Positions 44,743 through 57,500 of a DNA stretch of 64,000 nucleotides are shown piece by piece; positions within the stretch are counted from its first letter, which is position 1; every line of letters starts with the position of its first letter. The position numbers and the translations under genes were made by a program. The notes under the pieces were generated by a model. The model had not been told where the DNA came from. It saw only the letters and a list, made by a program, of their open reading frames with translations, and did not search any database. The DNA lies in the NCBI GenBank assembly GCA_002104935.1, contig MCGT01000011.1, positions 62,001-126,000 of the forward strand, written 5' to 3'. Source of the DNA: Hesseltinella vesiculosa (lineage: Eukaryota > Mucoromycota > Mucoromycetes > Mucorales > Cunninghamellaceae).

Positions 44743-45250
44743 GCTAAAAAAAAGGCTAGGAGAGGGCTCTTACCTTCTTGCAACTCTTCTTTCGAGGGTG
44801 CATCATCCGATCCATCAAATGATTCACTGGAGAGTACTTCAATCAACGGCTTCTTGGGGGTCAGCTGGGCTGCTTCCGATTCGCCACGTCGAGCAAGAAG
44901 TTTGGTCAAGAGATCCAGATCGGCAAAGTGTTCGCCTTTGTTTTCCTTGCTTACTCGTACAGTGAATTCACCAGACGAGGGGTCGTATTTTGCATCGGCA
45001 TCGTCGTCTTCTACAATGCGTCCGGGAAAGTACAATCGGAGGAAGTATGGTTTTAGGAAGAAGCGGAATTCATTGTCGTGCACATGAAGATCGACATCCT
45101 GAGCCTATTAAGGAAATGGAAAAAGCGTGAGGAATAGCTGCCATCACTCTGGTCATTCTCTTCAGAAATACGTACTCGAACATAGGGCGTGTTGATAATC
45201 ACAGTAACAGAGTTGTCATCCTGTTCTACTTTAAACGTGGGTGTGATCAT
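43358..45250 (-). CDS. SHQ1: Shq1, H/ACA snoRNP assembly chaperone (470 aa)
   Basis: Shq1 binds dyskerin/Cbf5 before it enters H/ACA ribonucleoproteins. Nine exons (45176-45250, 44774-45104, 44338-44673, 44138-44272, 43922-44070, 43610-43854, 43458-43548 and 43358-43408, with the first at the start codon) give 470 aa. The N-terminal CS-type domain reads MITPTFKVEQDDNSVTVIIN, then FRFFLKPYFLRLYFPGRIVE, then GEHFADLDLLTKLLA. The Shq1-specific helical domain includes YLGLVDLLFAYCYNHRTSEG, ESVWCIGKLSATLSCLE, FRRSLAYPLYRNWALCEKV and IYLDDYCTWIQN, all characteristic. The start at 45250 gives the standard MITPxF beginning. I list eight coordinate blocks; small uncertainty remains at the 43610 donor. 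Confidence 0.94.
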
Positions 45251-46314
45251 GGCAAGCGCAAGATCAAAAAGAGGGGATCTAAAAAAAAAGAAACAAAATA
45301 AAAAGTGTTTTCGTCCGGCCTTTTTTATACGATATACGATCATGCCTACAGGTGTCCACTTTCCAGTATCGACAGAACGCCAACCGCTGGGAAAACGATA
45401 ATATGTACATTGAACGATTCAGGAGATCAAGGAGTGGCAGAGCCGCACCTTTTTCTATTACTAAAATGAGTTCACTGGAGAGCATTGAAAGGTCGCGAGG
45501 GGTGATCGACGGTGCAGACAGCGTGATCTGAATGTGGGTAAATCAAGCAGAATTTTTCTCTCCAACACCGTGCAGTTCGTAGGATGCATAGGAAATAAAA
45601 CCAAGCCTTGAAAACCTAGCGTGCAATTTTTTTTTATGTAATGACACCCCGTCCATCCGCTGCCCTCATTCCTTACTGTTCTGCCTTGGTTCACCTGATC
45701 TCCTGTAAAGTAAATGATACCATCGCTTTTATTTCTTTTTACATCAGTTTAAATATGCTTCAAAAAGAGAGAAGATACGTTATTGAGTGCGCAATCAAAA
45801 TCACAGTCGCGGTCGCGTATCCCTTTTTTTTTCACGCCGCCTTTTTTGTTTTAGCTTCATCGCTCACTCTCCCTTTGTTGCCTACCTATTTTTCCTTCAT
45901 GACTTCAAATTACAGTATATCCTTGTTTATCTCGTTATTTTATTCAAGCAAATGATTTAGAACAAAGTGCCAATTTAAAGCAGCTTTGATGGCGCGAAAC
46001 TGAACGTGAGGCTCAGCAAGAGCGATAGGGTAAGATCTTACTTCAAAAGCAGGAACAATTAACATACTGCTATGCTTCAATATCTTCAAGCTGATTACCC
46101 TGTACCAGAGGAGGAGGGATGGATAGACCACGTGGATACTCGTTCCCAGCTGTGCACATACAACGGCAAAGTTGATCATTCTGCTCCTAGGATTTTTTTT
46201 TTTGATTTCCTCATTGCAAGACTTTTTTTTTATTTATTTTTGCAATCAAGCAAAATTCTTGGAAAAAAGTGTAAACATCAGGATATATTATTAATGAATT
46301 CAAGAGGAGCATGG
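45251..46314. other. 1.06-kb interval between SHQ1 and the 46.3-kb gene
   Basis: Minus-strand frames at 45279-45694 contain a sensible-looking stretch (MLSSELILVIEKGAALPLLD, then LLNRSMYILSFSQRL) but no start-to-stop gene or domain could be built. The rest is T-rich. It may be the SHQ1 promoter/5' UTR plus a decayed or unrecognised small gene. Confidence 0.4.
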
Positions 46315-48898
46315 CTAATTTTTGTTGACTTCATCAACGCTTTTAGGAAATTCATGGTAGTTCAAAGGGAAGAGGTTCTCGGTATGGGAGTCTAGAGCAA
46401 ATAAAGCAGCGCGGCGTTCTTCTTGTGTGATCTGTTGGAAATGAAACTTGTACTTGATGATGAGGATTTGACGTGTGACATAGACAAGCTTTAGGATGTC
46501 TTGAGGGTTAATCTTGAAGAGAATGTCCAAGTCTTCCTGGTATTCATAGCTACAGAACCAAATGGTTTTCAGCCGACCCAACGGTAAGATCTGTTGAGGA
46601 CAAACACATCAGTAACACTATTCTTGATGATGAGGGGGGTTCCCAGCTTACCTCATGGCTGAGTATGGATTCGAAATCGGGGTTGAATTTGTCGAGAGCG
46701 AGGGAGTGGCGTTGGAGGTAACGGAGGATACGTTCTTCAAAACCGCTGGCATATGTCGTGAGGAGAGAATGCATACTGAGTATTTCCTGGTCCATCAGAT
46801 GTGACGATATTGGTTGGCCAAAGAAGGTGCGGATCACAGTTTCCATGCGGTTGGCACGCCATTGTCGCTCATTGATGAAGAACCGGTGTGTTTGCCTCAT
46901 CAACAACGAACGGCCATGCTTAGATAGCTGAGGGTTGTTAAACGTGGATGAGGGTAGCAAGATGTCATCGTTGGGGTTGTACATGGAGGACTTGGGGATC
47001 TGCAGGGAGATCATTTGCGACTGTGGCTGGTAAAAATTTTTCGTCGTCCGAGATTTAGTAGAAAGCATACCAGAGGGAGAGGGTGCAATTGGGCGCGGAT
47101 TCACTTGCTTACTTGAAGACACAGGCGAGTGTCCAGCTGACAGCTCTCTCTCCGATTGCTCGATTTCGTTCCCTTTTCCTTTAGGTTTCCTTGGGTTGAA
47201 CGGGTCTTGGTAAGATGCTGGAGATGTATTTTTGAGGCGCAGGACCAGCTTGATGCCAGATTCCTTGGCGCTGAAGGAGTTTGCTGCTTCGTCCTCGGAT
47301 ATAGGTGCTTTGCTTTTTGGGGACAGGGCGTTGGTAGGCGAGGGTGGTTGTGTGTTGCTACCTTCTGAAGAGAGCAGGGCTATGACGCGTGGTTGTTGTC
47401 TAGATGATGAGGATGACGGGGATGTGGCTGGCTGAATGCTACCGGAAGCCGCCGATTTGTATCCTTCTTCATCAGTCATGGTCGCTTGGCTGTCGGAAAT
47501 GGCGCTTTTGGCTTCGTCATCTGAATCATCGCTGAGTTCGCTTCCGGAGTCGAGGTTGATAACTTCCACATTTGGAGGAGCAGTGAAGGGAGTAGTGCGC
47601 CCATTCGCTTTGGCGGACGATGGCGCTTGTGCAGATGTAGCGACGGGTGGTATGCCTGGTGGCTGGCTGAGTTGGTGCACGAACGGAGGTGGAGGTGGCC
47701 ATGGCATGGTATAGAAAGGAGCAGAGTAAGAGCCAGCTGGAGGCAGAGGGTGCAGCGGGTGATTTGGCAAAGGAACAGGCGCGGCGGCCGGTGACAAAGC
47801 GAGCCATTGGAAGTAATAATCGGCATAGGTAGTGACCATTTTTTTTTCTCTAGCCTCGCGTGATTCTGAGGCGGCTTCGATGATGGATGTGGAGCGGCGA
47901 CGCTGATGTGGTAGACTCATGGGTGTAGGAGGAGGAGGGAAGAAGGGTGGCACCCGTGGGTAAAAATGAGGAACGGGTGGTAGAGGAGGGTAGCTGGTGC
48001 TGAAGGGCGGATGCTGGCCAGGCGGTGGTTTGGACTGGAAGGCGCCAGGCGGAGGAATCGCATACATGGGCACCAATCCATAAGGAGGAGCAAACGGAGG
48101 AGGATGGGTTTGCATACCGCTCATGGTCTGGCTAAAATTTTCGGGATGGATGGCTGGTCCAGGTTGCCAGTTTTCTAACGTAGGATTTGTAGACTTTCGT
48201 GGCCGTTTATTGCTAGGGTAGGCAGGCACTCTGGCTGTGGGTGCTTGACTGGTCGATGGTGCTGGATGGCGGCGTTTGGTCAAAGGAATGGCCCGAGGGG
48301 TGGGCGATTCGAGTTGCTGTACACGTGACCTTTTCGAAGGTGCTTTGCCAACCTTTTTGTTGACTAGTGACTGTGGTGACAAAGACTTCGGTATCGGCTC
48401 AGGTGAATAAGGCTCCTCAATAAGATCATCCGAATCAACATCGTCATAGTCAATGTACGATCGAGATGGCCGGCCAAAGTTGACACGGGTACTGCGTCTA
48501 GCAGGTGGAGACTGGCGAGATGAAGTGGCCATGGATGCATTGCCGTGGCCATGAGATGCGAGTTTTTGACCACGTATATTCGATACAGGCAGGCCCAGAT
48601 CCTTCACAAACTGCTCTTCATGGCCGAGTGTGTAATAATCGGCAACTTGCGATTGAACTATGAAGAATGGAGCAACACAAATGAAAAGTTTAGTGCATTT
48701 GCTTGAATGGCCCAGAACAGCTGACTCTATTTTTGCTTACCTGGATAGGCGGGTTTCTCTAATCAAGGCGATTGCCCAGAATCAGCATGAAAAAAATGAT
48801 GGCAGGAACATAAGATGAGTGTGCTGCTTTTTTCAAGGTGAATAACTATGAATAAACCAACCTTTCTTCGGGCGAAATCTCTGTCTTGTGGTTGCCAT
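46315..48898 (-). CDS. Unrecognised Ser/Pro-rich protein with conserved-looking ends (778 aa)
   Basis: Four exons (48862-48898, 48741-48758, 46652-48657, 46315-46590) give 779 codons including stop. The start is MATTRQRFRPKKEKPAYPVQ, spliced through an 18-nt exon. Near residue 60 there is an Arg-rich SRQSPPARRSTRVNFGRPSR segment followed by an acidic stretch (YIDYDDVDSDDLIEE). The centre is a long Pro-rich region (PPFAPPYGLVPMYAIPPPGA type) and then Ser/Asp-rich sequence. The last ~230 residues look folded and helical (FFGQPISSHLMDQEILSMHS; RLKTIWFCSYEYQEDLDILF; LKLVYVTRQILIIKYKFHF). The composition suggests a nuclear, chromatin- or transcription-associated protein, which is inference only. 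Confidence 0.72.
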
Positions 48899-49559
48899 TG
48901 GCGAATGAAGATTTGGTATTTCACACAACAGGTTGAAAAAAAAGAAACAAACAAAGGAAAAGGAAATTGAAATCCAAAAGAAAACTCAGCTGCTGGCGAC
49001 AAAAAAAAATCCTCATCAGGCTGGTCCCAAAAGTTGAATGATATCAATTTGGATGCCACCACAACTGGTCGGTTTGGTTTTTCAGCGACAATAACTTTTA
49101 AAAGAACTATTCACACATGAAAGTTTTATGTTGGTTCAATACTCCAAATGGCAACAAGACCCATGATTTTTCTAAAGTAAAGCAAATGGAGCCTTTTCCT
49201 GCCTGACCTGGTTAAGTTTGTTCACTTCTCAGCCAAAGCCCGACCTCCACCCATCCACTCCAGCTTTGGTACATGTTAATATTGGATGATATGTGATGCT
49301 AATTACAAGCACACATCATACGCGACGCCAAGATAGAAGTGCCTCTGATCGCTGGCTGCTCAGCCATAGGCACGATGACCTCTTTGCTCTGTAGTCCTGG
49401 TTACGCACCATATCATCCAAGAGCAGTGTGATTTTGCACATCCTCACCTCTCATGATACAATACGTCCATAAAGAGTTTGAACTCATCCAGGCTATCGCT
49501 CCCCATCCTGGGCTAGCGCTTCAGCGGCGATTGAATTTGACGGGGGGTTCATTATTAAG
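48899..49559. other. Intergenic upstream of the 46.3-kb gene
   Basis: No supported gene is visible. The tract marks the beginning of a 2.6-kb gene-poor interval that becomes repeat-rich from about 49.56 kb. Confidence 0.45.
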
Positions 49560-49800
49560 CTGGAGAGGCAAACGTGTCAAAACTAATCGTATAAGAGGTT
49601 AGATGGATGACCATGGAAAACTTGGTAATTTCAGCATCCATGCATTTAGCGAAGAGTGTGTCGTCCTGAAAAATCTCACGGAGATCCAACCAATCAAAAA
49701 GGGCTTGCCATTTTTTTTCAAAAAGCGAAGGGGCTGTCCAGCCCAATTGGGCAAGACTGTTGGTTTCTTCAAAAATCCGACCTCACTCAATTCACCCTAA
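49560..49800 (+). repeat. Dispersed repeat family, partial copy
   Basis: It shows the family's later blocks: 'gtgtcaaaac', 'atttcagcatccatgcattta', 'gatccaaccaatcaaaaag', then a T-run and 'caaaaagcgaaggggc', in the order seen at 50880-51150. The first block with the GGGGTCCCC core is missing. Confidence 0.6.
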
Positions 49801-50616
49801 TAGTTGCACACAGCCGGTGCTTGACGAGGTGTAATGGAAGTTCCTCTACAAACACAAGTCTTGCATGAAATATGGTGCACAGACGCGACGTTGCGGAGTT
49901 TAACAAATGGCAGGCGACTTCGAAGATCGGCTTTCACCTCATTGATGTTGTTGTTCTTCTGGACAATGGGTCTTATAAACGCTTTTTCTCAGATAACTTT
50001 GCTTTTCACCATCTGTTCCATCCATGCGCGTCTTTTCAGAATAGCGAAAATCGAGAAAAAAAGCGGGGAAACAGCCTCTGCTAGATCCTCTGCTGTATGT
50101 ATGCAGCCATCATAGGTGGCTAATTTCCTTTGTCAATGCTCTTGCTTTTGCTATTTTCATTTTTTTAAACAGTTTCAGGGATGCTATGTACTAGCTCAGG
50201 TTGCAGATCTGCTCCGTCACTGACGCGCCGACGACGTTTTATCGTTTTTCCCGAAAAAAAAAATTAATAAACCATGCGCGCCTCAGATTCGAGAGAGAAA
50301 TTCAGTCACAGAATACCTACCCTTGGCCTATATCCAATCACGGTGCTACGATGTAGTTGTCCAGATGCGGCCACGTGGAGGTGGTTGACCATGAGCACCC
50401 TTTGCTTCTTTGCCTTGCTAGTCAAGGCGAACAGACCTTCTTTCATAGCAAACAACACTGGCGGATACCAGTCCCAAAGGTTAGCAACCAACCTACAAAA
50501 ATGAAAAAAAAAAAAAAGTTACTGCAGCTTCCAGAAATACTGGTAAAGGCCAAGAGCCACGGCTTGCTGGCAGTCTTAGAATATTCAACTCATGGTTTAG
50601 CCAACGCAGGTCCATC

Positions 50617-50850
50617 ATGTTTCAATCACATTGCCACAGTTATCTGACCTTACCAGAAATGGATAAAACTATAGCCTACATCTTAGATGATAAGGGATAC
50701 ACAATCCACAGTATTCAGCGTCACATCACTTCTGCGAGCATACACCTGGAAGCTGCATTGGCCAGCCGGACGCACCACCGCAGTACACGTCCAAAGACGC
50801 CGCCTTACCCACAATGGTGCAGCCAAGACCTTCAGGGCGGAGCAAATTGA
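50617..50850 (+). mobile_element. Possible transposase helix-turn-helix relic
   Basis: The frame reads EMDKTIAYILDDKGYTIHSI followed by QRHITSASIHLEAALASRTH. This has the spacing of a helix-turn-helix as found at the start of Tc1-like transposases, then a basic linker (HHRSTRPKTPP). It ends at 50850 without a catalytic domain. It sits between dispersed-repeat copies, which supports a mobile origin, but the match is weak. Confidence 0.3.
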
Positions 50851-50879
50851 ATCTTGGCGACAAGGACCAAGCTATACCG

Positions 50880-51150
50880 CAGAGGATGTCGGATTTTGAA
50901 ATGGTCATTTTGGCTGGCGATTTTTTTTTTTCCTGATTTTTGATTATTTTTTTGGCTGGGGAATCGGTGGTGTCATATTTAAACATGTATGATGCTGGCT
51001 GGGTGACCATGACCATTCCCGTTGATACTTTCAGTATCCATGTATATAATTAGGGTGTATCGTCACAGAAAATTTAACCGAGATCCAATCACTCAAAAAT
51101 GCTGCAAGTTGTTTTGTTTTTTTTCAAAAAGCAAGGGGACATCCTTGCTA
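50880..51150 (+). repeat. Dispersed repeat family copy, plus orientation
   Basis: The blocks 'tttggctggggaatcggtgg', 'gctggctgggtgaccatgacc', 'ttcagtatccatgtatataa' and 'gatccaatcactcaaaaatgc' parallel those of the 8-kb copy. It faces the copy at 51200-51435 and forms with it an imperfect palindrome. Confidence 0.68.
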
Positions 51151-51199
51151 ATCTGGAGGAGGAAACAGAATCTTAAAATGGAAATCCAATTTTTTCATT

Positions 51200-51435
51200 T
51201 TGAAAAAAAAAAAAAAAAGCAAACACTGCACATTATTTTTGAGTGATATGATCGATGCAAGTGAATGATATCGGTGTTGCGAAAATCACGTCGACTGGTG
51301 AAGGTTGCCCAGTCAACTTTTGACAACTTTCGCCGTGTCACCTTCAATTCCCCAGCTAAAAAAAAAAAGAAAACCGGCCATATGCGCCAGGGAACTCCCT
51401 ATCGATCTGATAAAAAATCACAGAGCAAAGTTTCA
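51200..51435 (-). repeat. Dispersed repeat family copy, minus orientation
   Basis: Reverse-complemented it gives 'tttatcagatcgatagggag', 'ttttagctggggaattgaag', 'gactgggcaaccttcaccag' and a T-run after 'gcagtgtttgc'. It ends 80 bp beyond the 3' end of the VWA8 gene (stop at 51513). Confidence 0.7.
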
Positions 51436-51512
51436 GTTGCGCAAACAATATCAAGTTGCATGATGTGCAATGTAAATAAAAGCAAGCGTGAGGTTTATAA
51501 TACAATAAATAT

Positions 51513-54500
51513 CTAAGCTCTAATCATGGAGGACAAAAACAACGATTTGATGATCTTTGGTAAATCCTTGTTTTCAACACAGATGTGAGCTTGGCTGCCC
51601 AATGCCTTTTGCAATCTAGCACAACGAGAAAATTAGCTTTGATTGATGGCAAACCACTTAGGCGAGCTACTTACTGTTCAGCTTGATCCTGGATGGACCC
51701 AATAAAAATCATCTGAGCAGTCACTCGGTCGTCAGACTTGAGAACTGTAGTAGAAAACATGGTCAGCCTTGGTTTGATTTCACCCTCCGGCACGGCATCT
51801 CTCTTTCACTGGCACGGTGCTTACCTCGCGCAATATCCTTGGGGACAATGTTGTATTGAGCAATGTTGGCATCTGACAAGATGGCCACCAAGTAGTCATC
51901 ACCTTCTTCGGCGACAATTTCCTTGACAGCATGAGCAGCTGCACCCAAGGTGTTGTCTACGACAAAAGAAGAAAATGATTTAATTCCGCCAGGAGAGTTA
52001 GGACTGAAATAAAAAGGAGGACTTACCGCCGCTAAGACAATATTGGGCATGAGCACGCATCTTACTTAGAACTTCAAATTCATCTTTTTCGGTCTTGGGG
52101 TATTGGCCAGGTTTGATAAAAGGAATGTTGGACGTGTCACCACTGTGTCCGGTGATCTGATATTCAAACTTGTGCTCAAAACCGCGGAAAGCCTCCATGA
52201 TCATCAGTGCCACTTCCAGAGATCGCTCCAATCGTCGATCATGTGCATTGAAACGGAACATACTAGGATAGAGGTAAGGTTAGCACGAGACTTTTCTCCA
52301 GCCCCCTTTCCCGGTTTGAAATACGTACCTGGCGGATAAGTCAAACACGAAGTTCATGCGCTTTGGTTTGTCTTGGAACAAGCCTAGTTCAGGGTCATCA
52401 TCGCCACGTTTCTTGTAAATAGCACGCTCACCAGTCAATCCTTCAATGCTAGAGAGGCAACCATAAAAAAAAAAAATCAGATGCCGTCACAACTTTCCCA
52501 CTCGTTTCTACAGGGTGTCCTACATCTTTGTGTCATCCAAATCGCCCGAGGATTGGTTCTTGAGCCAGACACGCTCCTTGTTCTTGGCTTCGACGCTTTC
52601 AAGGATAACGCGGAGTTCACGGACCTCACGGCGCACGTTTTCCATGTACTGTTGGAACATATCGTAGTCACCTCGGTTCATTTCAATTTTGTCCAGCATC
52701 TTTTGCATCGCATTGTCGTGCAGTTCCTTGCGTGCTTCGTTGACTTGTTCAGGCACATCATCGGCTGTCTTCAGGCGCAAGTTGTTAATGTCTTCCAGGG
52801 ACGCTTCTTCACGGCCATTGTCGTTGTCGTTGGAGCCTTTACCGTTGAGGCCGCCGCCGCCACCACCACCACCGCCACCTTGCTGGCCCTCGCCATCACC
52901 TTGGCTTTCGCCGCCTTGCGCATCGCCGGTGCCTTGGTCACCACCAGAGCCTCGGCCATTGCCGCCTTCACATTTGTCACTTGAGCCTGATGAGCCATCT
53001 TGTTCGCTTTGCTGTAAGGAGCCGTTTTTCTAAAGAAAAAAAAAATTACTCACTATGTGTGTCTTGTTTTCATTGTATTTCTCACCTCCTCCGTTTCGTA
53101 GATGACCGACAGGGCCTTTTGGTCCACACCGACCATTTGTTTCCAAGTGTTGGCAGCACGGAACAGTTCATTGGGACTGACTTGGAACACTCGAACCGTG
53201 CCGATATTGTCCATGGTCACAAGATGGCCGTTGGTTAATTCGCACATGGCGACAGCATGTCGGTCGACTTGGAACTGCGATAAGTTGGTGACACCCGAGA
53301 GTGTGTTTTCGCCTGTGCCGAAGACAGCGATGGGCAGACGAATACGCCACACTTGATGGCTGGTGGGGTTGAGGATGTCCAGGGTAGTTTCGGCGCGGCC
53401 AGTGGTCGAGGGGTACACGGTGGCCATTTGCTGGGTGTGGTGCAGGTAAAGGGCAGTGCCATGACGTCTGTTTTGCAGTACCACATCCTTGCGGGTCTTG
53501 TCAAAGTAGGTGGCTATGGTGGCTGGGTTGCTCTGGTGCAAGAAATTAACAGAGGAGAAGCCTTCACCGACAGAGCCAAAACGACTGGGCTGGGCATGCT
53601 GCAGCAGGTGCAGGGCATGTGCGTCGGAGGTTTGGTTCAGCACATTGACGACACGGTCGACAGCATAGCCTTGCTGGCCAGCCACTTTGATGGGTTCCAT
53701 GATGAATCCAGGTGCAGAGGCAGTTTCATCCAGATAGATGGCGTAGGTCATCGCATCACGGCTACCCCTAGCGATCCAGAAGTAAGGCTCAACAAGCATC
53801 AGATGTTCAATGCGGATGGGCAGCTGGATGGTCCATTGTTTGCTGGTGTTGAAGTCGACCAGTGCCACGCCGGCCTGGTCTTCCTGATAGAACACAAGCA
53901 GGCCATGGTATGCGAGGTTGGTGCACATGTACGACTTGACAGGTTCTAAACCACGGAGCACAAGCGACACGACTTTTTGGTTAACAAAGTCGCAGCACAA
54001 AACTTCGTTGTTGGCAGGATTGTGCAAGGCAACGTACTTTGTGCTTCCATCGACACGGACCATGGCGATCTTGAGGCGTGGTGGGGTGCGCTGCAGCGGG
54101 AAGTATTCGTACAAATCGATGCTTTCGACTTGATTATGCTGAGGCAAGATGCGGTGCAGCGTAACAGGGCTGGTGGAGATAGCGTACAGGGTGCCGTCAT
54201 CGTCAGCAGTGATGTCCAAGGCTTCTCCGCGGGTAGGCACGGTGAAGCTGTACAGTAATTCAGAAAATGTGGTAGACCGGCCTTCCTTGCGTTCTAGGTC
54301 TTGCAGCTTGCGCTCGCTGACCAAGTCCCAACCACCACGCACGGCTATGTCTTCGACCACGACCGGGGCTTGTTGCTTTTGCTTGCCCACGCGTGTCCAC
54401 TGCTCAGTCACAGTTGGAGCGCCGACTTCAATCAGTTCGCCCAGCGCCATGGAGAATTCCGAGTCAAGGCCGATAGGGATACCGTGCTTTTCAAAAATTT

Positions 54501-57500
54501 CGATCAACAACTCTTTGGATGCAGAGTCATATTGGTCAAAATCAAACACGTTTTGCAAGATCTTGGAAATGCCTTCGGCAGGGTAATTCTGGATAGCAAG
54601 AGCTGGTGTGAGTCTCACGCCTATTATTTTTGATTTTACAACTGACCTGCAAATGGCGGACAATGTTTACAAGTTCACGCGTCGAGTAAGGATAGGAGAT
54701 CAACCTAGATGGTTCAGAAAGAGTTAGATGACAATGAGCAAACGGAGCCGGACATATGCATGTTTTTTTTTTTTTTTTTTTTTGTCAATGGTACCCTTCA
54801 TCCGTGAGCTTTCGCAGGTCGGTGAAAGCGCTGGACAGTTTGCGCAGCAGATCTTCTGGGACATCAGGGCCATATTTGCGGAGGAGGTACATCTACAAAA
54901 AGAGGTGAGCTAGATATCATCGGCAAGGCTTGCAGGGCACGTACCTCAGAGTCGAGGTCAGGGTTGTCAACAGCGTGGCAGCTAAACACATCACCAATTT
55001 CGCGGTAAAAGTCATTGCCTAAAAAGGGATAACCAGGACGGTTGGCCAAGACAATCATGCGGAAATTGGGGTGGACCAAAATGTACTTTTGGCCCTCTTG
55101 GACGTCTGAGGCTTTGGACACAATACGGCGGCCGTCGCCAAGCACCATCTGACCATCTTCCACCAAGCTCTTTAATACAGCTGTCACATAGGTAGGGGCT
55201 TTGTCTGCCTCATCAACTACCAAAATCGTACCTAATCATCCATAAATTTGAGGTCAGATGTGTGCATAGGCTCGATGCACGATTACTTACCATCGCGTAC
55301 AGCCTTGACCAGAGCTGAGTCTTCAAAGAAAAGGACACCTTCGTGGATGGCAGGAGTGGTGGTCAAACTTTGCACAGTGCTGTCACGGTGGAGCTGAATG
55401 TAGTGACGAGGGAGTTGAAGGATCTGTAAAAAGTAGTCTGCCAGCTTGTTTTTGCCAACACCTTGGTTGCCAATCAATAGCAAATGCTCACCTAAAAAAA
55501 ATAGGCATTTGCAAATGTCAGCCAATCGTGGCTCGTGTAAATGGAGTGGGTGGAGGCTTACCGAGTTGATAGTCCTTGAGCATTTCCATTAAAATTTCAT
55601 TGTGAGCAGGGTTTTCATGGAAAACCACATTGGGAATGAGCATGGCGTCACCTCCTTTAACAGCTTCTTCGATATCACCAATGCGCACCGTTTTTGCATT
55701 TTCTCTCGTGGGAAGTAATTCGATCGTGACCTTTTGATCGGATAAAAAAAAAGAGTCAATGGTTTTCGGCTTTCACTTAGGACGGTCATTACCTGCTTGT
55801 GTTCGCTGGTGGGCGGCTGGATGCCATTGTTAACCATCAAGCCATGAAGCGCTTCACGAGCGACATTGGGCATGAAGCGTGAGAGGGCGGCCTTGTGGAC
55901 AGCCTTGTAGAGACTTTCGTCGTTAAAGTAGGCAACACGATGGCAGATACGATTCAACTGACGGGTGGATAGTGCACTGGAAAGCATTCGCACAGTATCA
56001 TCCGTGTCGCGGCGCAAACGGCGGGCAAAGGACAGCAGCTGACTGAGTTTGTTTTCGTCCACACCAGGCGAGAGGCTGGAAAGGACGAGCTGTTCTTCGT
56101 GTGAAGGCATGGCATCAACGACGATAAAGGGGAACATGGACAGGATTTCGGTGGACAGCCAAGAGCCAGGTTTGCTGTCGTTCTGACTGGTGCAGCGGGC
56201 CAAGGCAACAATGCGGAAAGCAGGATGGATGGGCAGGAATTTCTTTTGGGTGAGAGTTTCAACCGAGTATCTGTGTTTCTTCATTAGGAGTTCGTAGCGG
56301 CGGGCACTGATCAAGCGTGTGCCATCTGGTAGCTGAGTTTCGCGGTCAGATACAAGTCGTTGCAAAGTGTTGAGGGTGCCATAAGTCAATGCTTCGATGC
56401 CATCCAGTACGGCTAAATGGCCACGCAAGGCGGCCTCCACCAAGAGCGAGTTCTAGGGCAGAATAGAGAGTCAGATGACATGATCCAATTCATTGATTTT
56501 CTACAATAAATGAGCCTACCTCCCAGACCGTGTCACCCGTGGGAGTCGTCGAACGGCGCTGCAGTAAATCGCGAGACGACATATCACGGTACAATGGAAT
56601 GTAATCAACTGTGTAGCCAAGACTACGAGCGACTGGAAAAGTATAAAAAGGAGATGCGTGAGCAAGATGGTATTTCTAGACGGGGGATGGAATTACAGTG
56701 GCGAACCAAGGCGGATTTGCCAACGCCCTTGTATGTGCCAACCAGGCACAAGTCTTGACCGCTGGCGTGGACAAGGACCATGGATGAGAAGAGCTCTTTG
56801 TGGTATGGAGTTTCAATGTAGAATTCAGCTTGGGCAAATTCATTTGCACCACACATGATCGGCAAGGCTACGGGTTGCTGGCTGGTATGGGCAAAGGTGG
56901 CAATGGCCTTGTTGATGTCATGGGCGCCATCGATCGACAAGGTCACGGCTGGTTGTTGTTCTAAATCGCTGAGGGTGTATCCAGAAAATGTTTGGCGCGC
57001 TTCTTCATGGGCCTCGGCCACAGGTGCACGGATGCCAAATCGGCGATAGGCAGCTTCAATCACGCCCAGCTGCTCCAAGTCGCACGTCGGCAGCAAAGGG
57101 TAGGGATAGAGCAAGTCGACCAAGAAGCGAGGGTGGAGGTGAGGGAGCTGAGCAGCGATGCGAGCAATGTTGTCAAGTGACATTGGGAATTCAGGCACTT
57201 CGACTTCTCTTGCCGCGGCGCTTTCACCTTGGATACTCAACACAGCGCCAGCAGACACCAATTGTTCCAAAAGGCTTTTGTCGATTTTGTTGTTGGTCAA
57301 AGCCATGAGATGGTCCATTTGGCTTGCAAAGTTGGGTGTTTTGACATCGCGACTTTGGAATCGGGAGCGCAAGGGAGGATCTAGTGGATAGCCAACATAT
57401 GGAGGCACAGGCAGACCTAATGTCACCAAATGTATATGTCAACCGCTGGACTTTATCATTATGACCTAAGCTTTTTACCAAGGGCAAAGACAAGGAAACG

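Noticed and set aside
52689..53033. Pro-rich plus-strand frame opposite VWA8
   Set aside because: It is the antisense shadow of the VWA8 Gly-rich linker (GGN codons read as Pro/Ala on the other strand).
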